Positions 1-4,811 of a stretch of 6,939 nt of DNA are shown piece after piece. Both the position numbers and the translations under genes were made by a program. Under the pieces are notes generated by a model. That model ran no database searches, was not told the DNA's origin, and was given only the letters and a program-made list of their open reading frames with translations. The first letter of the stretch is position 1. The number at the start of each line of letters is the position of its first letter. This DNA comes from an uncultured Alphaproteobacteria bacterium (GTDB taxonomy: Bacteria; Pseudomonadota; Alphaproteobacteria; Micavibrionales; Micavibrionaceae), in the NCBI GenBank assembly GCA_937124505.1, contig CAKZKV010000012.1:1-6939 (forward strand). The letters are read 5' to 3'.

Positions 1-29
1 GCGCCTGTGCGGGAGTAACAATCAGCCAT
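1..29 (-). CDS. 5' end of a gene running off the left edge (9 codons visible)
   Basis: An ATG at 29-27 opens a frame (MADCYSRTG...) that stays open to base 1. It is preceded by AAAGGA eight bases upstream, a well-placed Shine-Dalgarno sequence. Its start overlaps the end of the 28-codon ORF at 22-108 by eight bases in another frame, an arrangement typical of translational coupling in compact phage-like operons. It would be the fifth gene of the integrase-side operon. In tRNA-integrated elements this position after an AlpA/Xis-like gene is often taken by a replication or primase gene, but nine codons do not allow a family call. The product is unknown; it is called from start site and context only. 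Confidence 0.4.
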
Positions 30-108
30 CCTGACGTTCCTTTCGGGCTGGTGGCTGTCTTTTTAGTGCAGGGCTGCAATCGGGGCTTTTTTCTTGTTCG
101 GAGGTCAT
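22..108 (-). CDS. Small 28-residue ORF after the excisionase gene, hypothetical
   Basis: ATG at 108-106, TGA at 24-22. The start lies three bases after the excisionase stop codon. It is preceded by GGAGG eight bases upstream, the strongest Shine-Dalgarno match in this part of the window, located in the 3' end of the excisionase gene. The peptide begins MTSEQEKSPDCSPALKR and is highly charged and proline-rich, with no membrane segment and no recognisable domain. Its stop overlaps the start region of the next gene (29-1), so it could be a small protein in its own right. It could also be a leader ORF that carries ribosomes to the downstream gene. The start signal is seen directly; the function is unknown. 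Confidence 0.4.
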   Translation of the reverse strand: MTSEQEKSPDCSPALKRQPPARKERQDG

Positions 109-111
109 GGT

Positions 112-306
112 TTATGCCTCCGCTTTGTCTTCAGCCCCGTATGTGGGGAGATTATCCAGAAATTCTTCCAAATCCCTTTTCAGGATCATGGTTTTATTGC
201 CGAACTTTCGTGCCTTCAGCTTGCCTTCTTTCATGGCTTCATAAAGGCGAGTGCGGCCTACGCCGGTCAGGGCCTGGACTTCGTCGATATTGTAGGATAA
301 TTGCAT
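112..306 (-). CDS. Excisionase / AlpA-like helix-turn-helix DNA-binding protein
   Basis: This 64-residue protein has the excisionase-type (MerR-like, HTH_17) winged-helix layout. Residues 5-12 (YNIDEVQA) form the first helix, LTGVGRTRLYEAMKEGKL (13-30) covers the turn and recognition helix, and KARKFGNKTMILKRDLEEFLDNL (31-53) gives the wing and the final helix. Small proteins of this type bind the attachment-site arms of integrative elements to favour excision, or activate or repress int. The ATG at 306-304 is supported by GGAG nine bases upstream. It is separated from the preceding AT-hook-protein gene by 97 bp, so it may have its own promoter. It lies two genes downstream of the integrase on the same strand, which supports a role in element excision or regulation. 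Which of these roles it plays cannot be told from sequence. Family membership is well supported. Confidence 0.85.
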   Translation of the reverse strand: MQLSYNIDEVQALTGVGRTRLYEAMKEGKLKARKFGNKTMILKRDLEEFLDNLPTYGAEDKAEA

Positions 307-403
307 TTTTCAAATCTCCATTTTGGTTGCGAACGGACGCTTGATTACGCCCATGACCAAACATGGATTTTTGAAAAGGCTTATAAAACAGGCAATAAAT
401 CGG
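307..403 (-). promoter_or_regulatory. Control region upstream of the excisionase gene with an int-region repeat motif
   Basis: This 97-bp gap contains TGCGAACGGACGC at 328-340. Nine of its bases (AACGGACGC) recur exactly at 2217-2225, and the eight bases TGCGAACG recur at 2291-2298, both in the tRNA-int gap. The gap also holds the Shine-Dalgarno of the excisionase gene (GGAG, about 317-320). A possible -10 (TATAAG on the minus strand, within the AT-rich stretch near 380) has no good -35 partner, so I do not assign a promoter firmly. The shared motif suggests that the same protein binds in front of int and in front of xis. Confidence 0.4.
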
Positions 404-919
404 CTATTTATCGGAGAGTTTTCCGCTTTTTATAAGAGACCTGCGCCGGTCACGAAAATATTTTATCTGGCCAAGCCATTCATCAACGACTTCGCGCTTT
501 TTGCGTTGGGAAAGATGAGGATCACCGGCTGCGCGTGCCTCGTATTTTTCAACGAAATGTTCAATGGCCTGCTTGTTCGTGACTGATTTGCACCCCAGCT
601 CTTTGGCTGTTTCCGCCTTTATCTTTTCCAGATAGGCCAAGTTATCAAGGATATCTTCAACCGAATATGTCGGAGGGCGGCCAGAATTTTTAGGTCTTTT
701 TCCTCCTCTGAAGAAGGTGGCCAGAGTAACCTTCGGCGGGCGGCCTCTCTTTTTGGGAGCTTCCAGTCGCTCAATATAAGCGTAAAGGGACTGTATTTTC
801 TCTTCCAGCCTGTCAATTTTACGTTCATACCGCGCTGCGGTTTTATCAATGGTCTGATCGACGGCTTGCTCCAGCTCGCTTTCGGTGAATAATCGCTGTG
901 ATGGTTTTGATCTGGGCAT
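404..919 (-). CDS. Basic coiled-coil protein with two AT-hook-like motifs, hypothetical
   Basis: The 171-residue protein is highly charged. Residues about 13-53 form a predicted long helix with heptad-like hydrophobic spacing (ELEQAVDQTI, RLEEKIQSLYAYIERL), probably a dimerising coiled coil. It is followed by KKRGRPPK (56-63) and NSGRPPT (78-84), two GRP cores in basic or polar settings as in AT-hooks, which insert into the minor groove of AT-rich DNA. The C-terminal half (87-171) is helical and very basic towards the end (RKKREVVDEWLGQIKYFRDRRR). No enzymatic motif is visible. The start codon lies two bases after the int stop codon, so the genes are almost certainly cotranscribed. Inference: a DNA-binding accessory factor of the element, such as a recombination cofactor, nucleoid-type protein or repressor. 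I do not recognise a named family. Confidence 0.7.
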   Translation of the reverse strand: MPRSKPSQRLFTESELEQAVDQTIDKTAARYERKIDRLEEKIQSLYAYIERLEAPKKRGRPPKVTLATFFRGGKRPKNSGRPPTYSVEDILDNLAYLEKIKAETAKELGCKSVTNKQAIEHFVEKYEARAAGDPHLSQRKKREVVDEWLGQIKYFRDRRRSLIKSGKLSDK

Positions 920-921
920 AG

Positions 922-2148
922 TCAGGCGGTTTTCTTTCCAAAATCGGCTCTGATGACTTCACCTGTGGAAACCAGCCCGTCGAGATAATCGCCCCAGGCC
1001 TGCATCATCGGCACACGCTCATCCCAATATTTGGCGCGGTCGTATGCTGCGCCGAGCGGGCCGCGCTTGCCATGCTGGAGCTGTGTATCGGCGACATGAA
1101 AGGGTATTTTTAAATCTTCCAGCAGGGTTGTCATGGCCATGGCCCTGAAGCCGTGAGCGGTATGACGCCCCTGAAAGCCTAGGGCGCGGACGGCTTTGGA
1201 AAGGGTATCGCGGGCCATGTGCGCTCGCGGGTTTTGTTTTCCGACAAACACATACTGTCTGTGACCGTTTACCTCTTTGAGTTCTTTCAAGATTTCCAGC
1301 GTCTGTGTGGCCAGCGGGACAAGATGAACCTTGGTCATTTTCGTTTTGTTGGCAGGCACTGTCCAAATATTGGTTTTGAAATCAAACTCATCCCATTCCG
1401 CAGAGGCCAGCTCTATCGGGCGTACGAAAGTCAGCATGAGCATTTTTAATGCCAGGCGTGTTTGATGAAACAGGCGGGCTTCGTTTCGCTCCAGCGCAAT
1501 CAGGAACTCCGGTATCTCGTTTGGTGCGAGGGCGGGTTGATGCTGAACTTTCCGCACGGCGAGGGCATCGGACAGATCGGCGGTAAAATCACGCTCGGCT
1601 TTTCCTCGTGCCACGGCATATCGTAAAATCTGGCTGCAATACTGGCGGGCGCGACTGGCCATTTCATAAGCGCCACGGTCTTCAATCTTTTTGAGCATGT
1701 CGTACAGAACGGGCGGCGTGATCTTTTTCATCGGGGTATCGCCGATAATCGGGAAAACGTCCTTTTCGAGGCGTTTTTTAATGTCAGCGTGGGTTTTAGG
1801 CTTTACTTCACTCTCACGCTTGTCCAGCCATTCCTTGGCGATACCCTCGAAGGTGAGGGTATTCTCTGCCTCCAGCTTATCCTTTTCCTCTTTTTCATGC
1901 TGATGCGGGTCAATGCCCTGCGAGACGAGCTTATGAACTTTTTTATGCAGCTCCCGCGCTTCCAGAAGCGTTGTTTCTGGGTACAGGCCGTAAGTGTAGG
2001 TCTTATATTTGCCGTTGATCTGGTAGTTATACCGCCAGCTTTTGCCTCCAGCCTTGGTCACGTAGAGGTAAAGTCCTGTGCCATCCGGCAGTTTATAGGG
2101 CTTTTCGGCGGCTTGGGCTGTTTTGCAGTGTATGTCTTTCAGATTCAT
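922..2148 (-). CDS. int: P4-type tyrosine recombinase (integrase)
   Basis: This 408-residue integrase catalyses site-specific insertion and excision of a mobile element, usually at a tRNA 3' end. Residues 1-90 are the arm-DNA-binding domain typical of P4-like integrases (PYKLPDGTGLYLYV, GGKSWRYNYQINGK, GLYPETTLLEAR). Residues about 98-185 are the SAM-like core-binding domain, and about 205-390 the catalytic domain. The active site looks complete: R243 (FVRPIEL), K270 in the beta hairpin (NKTKMTKVH), H332-x-x-R335 (AHGFR), H359 (QLQHG) and nucleophile Y369 (AAYDRAKYWDERVPMMQAW). Length and start match the family. The gene begins 176 bp from the 3' end of tRNA-Asn in the same direction, the classic layout for a tRNA-targeted island. 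No clear Shine-Dalgarno precedes the ATG, but an 11-codon ORF overlaps it (ATGA), so translation may be coupled. The gene appears intact and probably functional. Confidence 0.95.
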   Translation of the reverse strand: MNLKDIHCKTAQAAEKPYKLPDGTGLYLYVTKAGGKSWRYNYQINGKYKTYTYGLYPETTLLEARELHKKVHKLVSQGIDPHQHEKEEKDKLEAENTLTFEGIAKEWLDKRESEVKPKTHADIKKRLEKDVFPIIGDTPMKKITPPVLYDMLKKIEDRGAYEMASRARQYCSQILRYAVARGKAERDFTADLSDALAVRKVQHQPALAPNEIPEFLIALERNEARLFHQTRLALKMLMLTFVRPIELASAEWDEFDFKTNIWTVPANKTKMTKVHLVPLATQTLEILKELKEVNGHRQYVFVGKQNPRAHMARDTLSKAVRALGFQGRHTAHGFRAMAMTTLLEDLKIPFHVADTQLQHGKRGPLGAAYDRAKYWDERVPMMQAWGDYLDGLVSTGEVIRADFGKKTA

Positions 2149-2180
2149 CGGAGGGGATCGCTTTCAGGGTATTTGCTCAT
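2145..2180 (-). CDS. Possible 11-residue leader ORF overlapping the int start
   Basis: ATG at 2180-2178 and TGA at 2147-2145 frame the peptide MSKYPESDPLR. Its stop shares bases with the int start codon in an ATGA overlap, and AAGGG lies three bases before its ATG. Because int itself lacks a good ribosome-binding site, coupling through this ORF is plausible. Against it, the best int promoter predicted here would start transcription only a few bases before this ATG, making it nearly leaderless. ORFs this short also occur often by chance. Confidence 0.2.
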   Translation of the reverse strand: MSKYPESDPLR

Positions 2181-2200
2181 ATACCCTTATCGATACCCTT
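2166..2200. repeat. Operator-like cluster of three ATACCCT heptamers before int
   Basis: On the plus strand ATACCCTT occurs at 2181-2188 and 2193-2200, with starts 12 bp apart, and the inverted copy AGGGTAT occurs at 2166-2172. The inverted pair can form a 7-bp stem with an 8-base loop. The cluster overlaps the predicted int -10 and transcription start, the position expected for a repressor or autoregulatory site. The repeats are directly visible; the binding protein is unknown, the excisionase-like protein or the AT-hook protein being candidates. Confidence 0.5.
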
Positions 2201-2218
2201 TAATTTCGTGATTGTAAA
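2190..2218 (-). promoter_or_regulatory. Candidate sigma70 promoter for int
   Basis: Read on the minus strand, TTTACA (2218-2213, five of six matches to the -35 consensus) is followed after 17 bases by TATCGA (2195-2190), a weak -10. The predicted start is near 2183. The -10 lies inside the AAGGGTAT repeat cluster, so repression by a bound protein is easy to imagine. It is moderately supported; the -10 is poor. Confidence 0.35.
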
Positions 2219-2304
2219 CGGACGCGAACGAATGTGACAGATCATATCAAGCCCTGAAACGCTATATTTTCTGCGGCTTTTGTGAACGTCTGCGAACGAG
2301 TGTG
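2216..2304. repeat. Imperfect direct repeats with 10-bp-phased GAACG motifs in the attachment region
   Basis: Positions 2217-2236 (AACGGACGCGAACGAATGTG) and 2285-2304 (AACGTCTGCGAACGAGTGTG) match at 16 of 20 bases and lie 68 bp apart. Within each, AAACG or GAACG recurs with a period of exactly 10 bp (2216 and 2226; 2284 and 2294), so both copies face the same side of the helix. Located between the tRNA end and int, they are good candidates for integrase arm-type sites or Xis/regulator sites. A related copy lies at 328-340 before xis. The repeats are visible directly; the binding partner is inferred. Confidence 0.5.
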
Positions 2305-2324
2305 GATAAAAATAAAAAGGATAG

Positions 2325-2399
<75 letters not shown>

Positions 2400-2417
2400 A
2401 TAGGTAAAGACCTACAT

Positions 2418-2446
2418 TCTTTAGCCAAAGTGATCTGGCATGTCAA
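2418..2446 (-). promoter_or_regulatory. Sigma70-type promoter of tRNA-Asn
   Basis: On the minus strand a perfect -35 TTGACA (2446-2441) is followed after exactly 17 bases by TAAAGA (2423-2418), a partial -10. The predicted start near 2411 lies about 12 bases before the mature tRNA 5' end at 2399, the usual short leader. No other credible promoter lies between this point and the tRNA. Confidence 0.6.
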
Positions 2447-2493
2447 ATCTTTCTTATGCTTTTTTCAAAAATAGTAAAGGATAAGAGTTAATG

Positions 2494-2781
2494 TTACGGC
2501 ACCAGATGAAAGTTTGCAGTCATATCTGTCGGTGTGGCCTGAGGACGTCTATGAGGATGGGGCGCAATTTTCACTAAAGGCCGATCCAGTCCCAATGCTT
2601 CCAACGCGCATTCCAGCGTGCGGTCCATTTCTGTCGATTGAATCACCAGGCCAATGGGATCATTTGTTTCAACGCTGTTTATATCCACATCAACACATTC
2701 GTACTGAGATTCCGGTGTCGGGATGCGGGAAAAACTTTTCGGAGGTTTCAGGCTGTGCTCACGGGTGATTTCTCTCTCCAC
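2494..2781 (-). CDS. Hypothetical 95-residue protein, GTG start
   Basis: GTG at 2781-2779 follows an in-frame TAG four codons upstream, so it is the first possible start. TAA ends it at 2496-2494. Codon choice looks coding (frequent CTG, GAA and CGC; few rare codons). The protein is soluble, acidic in the middle (YECVDVDINSVETNDP) and has a histidine- and proline-rich tail (KIAPHPHRRPQATPTD). No signal peptide, membrane segment or known motif is visible. AAAGGGG lies only two bases before GTG, closer than is ideal, which weakens the start. It lies between the tRNA promoter and a gene-poor stretch, on the chromosomal side of the tRNA. The product is not recognised. It could be a genuine small protein or a chance ORF. 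Confidence 0.4.
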   Translation of the reverse strand: MEREITREHSLKPPKSFSRIPTPESQYECVDVDINSVETNDPIGLVIQSTEMDRTLECALEALGLDRPLVKIAPHPHRRPQATPTDMTANFHLVP

Positions 2782-3112
2782 GGCCCCTTTCTAGGCTGGA
2801 TTGATATGTTTGGAATGGGGCGGAGGGTTCTCCTGCCAGCATTGTTATTTTTAACTCATAATTTCTTTCCTCATAAAAAGCAATATGCGCGTTATAAAAA
2901 ACTTCCGCGAGGGACAACACTTTCTTCGGGGTCGTGAGATTATTGATTGCGTTTTCTCACGCCGCATTATTGGGCTTTCGAATACAAAGGGTGACGCTTC
3001 AACACCAAAGACAAAGTCGGGCTTATGATTAAATCTGCCGCTTTAGGAGCCGGGCCGTAGTCGTCTATCCCTTCGCCTCCCGGGAAGTCCGTTAACGCAA
3101 GCGATTGCCTGG
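2782..3112. other. 331-bp stretch without a convincing gene
   Basis: This stretch lies downstream of the GNAT gene and upstream of the 95-codon ORF. Small frames exist on both strands but lack ribosome-binding sites or protein-like composition. The one structure I see is a hairpin at 2933-2961. There is no tRNA, no clear intrinsic terminator with a T tract and no tandem repeat. It could be decayed sequence, or the non-coding end of the transposase-GNAT unit, but nothing in it proves either. Confidence 0.5.
2933..2961. repeat. Inverted repeat, 7-bp stem and 15-base loop
   Basis: CGTGAGA (2933-2939) and TCTCACG (2955-2961) are perfect inverted copies around an AT-rich loop. It lies about 150 bp downstream of the GNAT stop codon in the minus direction. 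There is no T run after either arm, so it is not a standard intrinsic terminator. Function unknown. Confidence 0.45.
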
Positions 3113-3601
3113 TTATTCCGATAAATCCTTTCGCATCATGACGCAGTCCATGACAGCACCGCTGCGCATGGTATGTTTGCCGCGTTCTAGAACCTGATAA
3201 CCGCACCGGATGTAAAACGGTTCAGCATTGGCGGAACTTTCCATGTGCAAGTGATCCAGACCCTTTTCAAGCGCGATGCGTTCCAGTTCCGCAACGATGG
3301 TTTTCCCAACGCCTTGACCGTCCGCCGATGACAAGACGTAACATGCGCCGAGCAGATTTTCTGTTGTCACTAGTTCGCCGTAGCCAACGATCTTATCGTC
3401 TGCTTCAGCCACGATCCGAACATCGGCAGAGTTGGACAGCAGTTTTTGCACACGGTCTTCGACCGGCCCCGCCCATTCGTCCAGAGCCGATTGATCGTAG
3501 CCCTCATGCTTTACATTCCTGATAGCATCACTGCGTACTTCTGCGATTGCAGGAGCATCTTCTGTCGTTGCCTGTCTAATTGTTATTTGCTCTTTTTTCA
3601 T
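3113..3601 (-). CDS. GNAT-family N-acetyltransferase
   Basis: This 162-residue protein has the GNAT fold order. ITIRQATTEDAPAIAEVRSDAI (6-27) is the first strand and helix, VRIVAEADDKIVGYGEL (61-77) gives the central strands, and ACYVLSSADGQGVGKTIVAELERIAL (86-111) is motif A, which binds acetyl-CoA through its GQGVGK loop. NAEPFYIRCGYQVL (125-138) is motif B. The family transfers acetyl groups to amines of small molecules or proteins; the substrate here is unknown. In motif A the usual Arg/Gln at the first position of the (R/Q)xxGx(G/A) loop is Asp94. Length is normal and the N-terminus looks complete. The ATG shares bases with the stop of the transposase gene (ATGA at 3601-3598), and GAGGG seven bases upstream, inside the transposase gene, is a good Shine-Dalgarno. 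It is thus likely translated with the transposase mRNA. Confidence 0.9.
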   Translation of the reverse strand: MKKEQITIRQATTEDAPAIAEVRSDAIRNVKHEGYDQSALDEWAGPVEDRVQKLLSNSADVRIVAEADDKIVGYGELVTTENLLGACYVLSSADGQGVGKTIVAELERIALEKGLDHLHMESSANAEPFYIRCGYQVLERGKHTMRSGAVMDCVMMRKDLSE

Positions 3602-4731
3602 GCCGCTGCCCTCGCTTGCTGTAACGCGTCCTGATTATAATACCATTGTTTATCATCGCGCCACATGGCAAACAGGATCATTGCCAGTTTGCGGGCAACA
3701 GCGACCTTGGCCTTGTTATAACCAACCCGTTTGACCAGCTTATTCCCCCATACTTTCAGGCTGCTCCATTCCCGCGATGATGATAAAATCACATTGGCGG
3801 CCAGCACCAGATGCGAGCGTGTCATCTGATTGCCCATCTTGCTGATCTGGCCGCTGGTTTCCGTTTCGCCGGATTGGTAAATGCGCGGGGTCAGGCCAAA
3901 GTATGCCGCCACGTCCGACGACCTTCGGAACCGTGTCGGGTCTTCAATGGCCGTGTAAAAAGATAGCGCGATAATCGGCCCCACGCCCGGCACGGTCATA
4001 AATTTCTGGCACACGGGACTGGCCTCGGCCATCACTTTCAGCTCCTCTTCAATCTTTTGCGCCGAACTGTCCAGCTTGGCGATCATCTCCAGCACCGGCC
4101 TGATGCGCGGGCGCAGGTCAATCTGATCGCGCACATGAATGTCTACGGCCACATCAATCACTTTTTGCCGGAACGTGTCGATATTATCGCTGCCGCCCTC
4201 AATGATCCCGCCATAGGCTTTGAGGATGCCGCGCAGCATCAGGATATTGTCCGTACGCTGTTTGACCATGCGATTGCGGATCGTCAGCAACCCCCGTATC
4301 TCATAACAGATCGCGCTTTTAACATGCACGGCATTGACCCAGTCCATCCCGCGCCGCACCAGCTCCGCAATGCCCCGTGCATCGTTCACATCGGTTTTGT
4401 TGCGCCGGACAGACAGAAAGCGATGGATTTGCAGCGCATCCAGACACACAATTGGAAAGCCCGCTTTTTTCAGTTCCTGATACAGCCAGCCGGAATAATT
4501 GCCGCTCTCAATCCCGATCTGTTCAACATTGGACGCGCAATAATGACGGATCACTTCTTCCAACGCCTTCGGACGGCTGTTGACGTATTTTTCCCGCACG
4601 ATCTTGCCGTTCTCATCCAAAATGCAGACTTGCGTCTTTTTCTGCGCAACGTCCAACCCGACATAATATTTTGACAGCGTGCCTTTTTCCGCCGCTTGCT
4701 CTGCATAACTTTTGCGTTTAGTTTTGCTCAT
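3598..4731 (-). mobile_element. IS110-family insertion sequence, coding part (element ends not identified)
   Basis: The transposase gene marks an IS110/IS1111-type element. Upstream only 80 bp separate it from the protease gene, and downstream there is no gap before GNAT. IS110-family elements lack simple terminal inverted repeats and usually make no target duplication, so ends cannot be read from one copy. If the protease and GNAT genes are host genes, the element is confined to about 3602-4811. If GNAT is cargo, the element may extend to about 2782-3112. Confidence 0.6.
3598..4731 (-). CDS. IS110-family transposase (DEDD recombinase)
   Basis: This 377-residue protein moves its element by RNA-guided recombination, as known for IS110-family members. 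Residues about 21-175 form the RuvC-like DEDD domain: D27 (YYVGLDVAQ), E75 (GIESGNYSG), D114 and D117 (RRNKTDVNDARGIAEL). A coiled-coil linker follows (about 215-240). The C-terminal Transposase_20 domain begins FMTVPGVGPIIALSFYT (244-260). It includes FRRSSDVAAYFGLTPR (268-283), the serine motif YQSGETETSGQISKMGN (S287 the likely nucleophile) and VAVARKLAMILFAMWRD (343-359). Length and motifs indicate an intact protein. The ATG at 4731-4729 has a strong GGAG site that is buried in an 11-bp hairpin. The stop overlaps the GNAT start. The short 5' flank resembles the IS1111 subgroup more than the IS110 subgroup, but the expected downstream non-coding end is absent. Confidence 0.93.
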   Translation of the reverse strand: MSKTKRKSYAEQAAEKGTLSKYYVGLDVAQKKTQVCILDENGKIVREKYVNSRPKALEEVIRHYCASNVEQIGIESGNYSGWLYQELKKAGFPIVCLDALQIHRFLSVRRNKTDVNDARGIAELVRRGMDWVNAVHVKSAICYEIRGLLTIRNRMVKQRTDNILMLRGILKAYGGIIEGGSDNIDTFRQKVIDVAVDIHVRDQIDLRPRIRPVLEMIAKLDSSAQKIEEELKVMAEASPVCQKFMTVPGVGPIIALSFYTAIEDPTRFRRSSDVAAYFGLTPRIYQSGETETSGQISKMGNQMTRSHLVLAANVILSSSREWSSLKVWGNKLVKRVGYNKAKVAVARKLAMILFAMWRDDKQWYYNQDALQQARAAA

Positions 4732-4791
4732 GGTCTTCTCCTTTTCGTTTTAAGTGAACAATTTCAACATCTTCACTGTAGGAGAAGACCA
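4731..4791 (-). promoter_or_regulatory. Hairpin that hides the transposase ribosome-binding site
   Basis: TGGTCTTCTCC (4731-4741) and GGAGAAGACCA (4781-4791) are perfect 11-bp inverted copies. Between them AGTGAA (4753-4758) and TTCACT (4772-4777) form an inner 6-bp stem. In the minus-strand mRNA the GGAG Shine-Dalgarno and the A of the transposase start codon fall inside the outer stem, so any transcript that includes both arms would mask the start. This is the logic used by several insertion sequences to prevent activation by read-through from neighbouring genes. The repeats are seen directly; the effect is inferred. The arms could also act as subterminal recombination signals of the element. 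Confidence 0.65.
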
Positions 4792-4811
4792 CCAACCTTC
4801 CAATCCCTCAA

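Noticed and set aside
67..78. TGCAG-GG-CTGCA palindrome near T runs, considered as a terminator
   Set aside because: A two-base loop cannot close, and it lies inside the 28-codon ORF of the operon, where a terminator would cut off the next gene.
51..344. 97-codon plus-strand ORF opposite the excisionase gene
   Set aside because: It is a mirror of the excisionase frame, is rich in Cys, Trp and Arg, and has no ribosome-binding site.
1789..2211. 140-codon plus-strand ORF opposite int
   Set aside because: It is antisense to the integrase arm-binding domain; its hydrophobic look is a by-product of the antisense frame.
2452..2486. AT-rich inverted repeat (TCTTAT/ATAAGA) after the 95-codon gene, considered as an intrinsic terminator
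   Set aside because: The stem is only 6 bp with no GC pairs clustered at its base and a large loop, and no T tract directly follows it. It is too weak to call.
2514..2937. Two plus-strand ORFs (84 and 99 codons) opposite the 95-codon gene
   Set aside because: They overlap each other and the minus-strand frame, which has the better codon choice. No start signals or motifs are seen.
2967..3206. 79-codon minus-strand ORF overlapping the GNAT 3' end
   Set aside because: It overlaps the well-supported GNAT gene in another frame, has no Shine-Dalgarno and no recognisable sequence.
4057..4674. 205-codon plus-strand ORF
   Set aside because: It lies wholly antisense to the transposase, which has all the expected family motifs. 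The translated sequence has no domain, and the frame follows the codon bias of the opposite strand.
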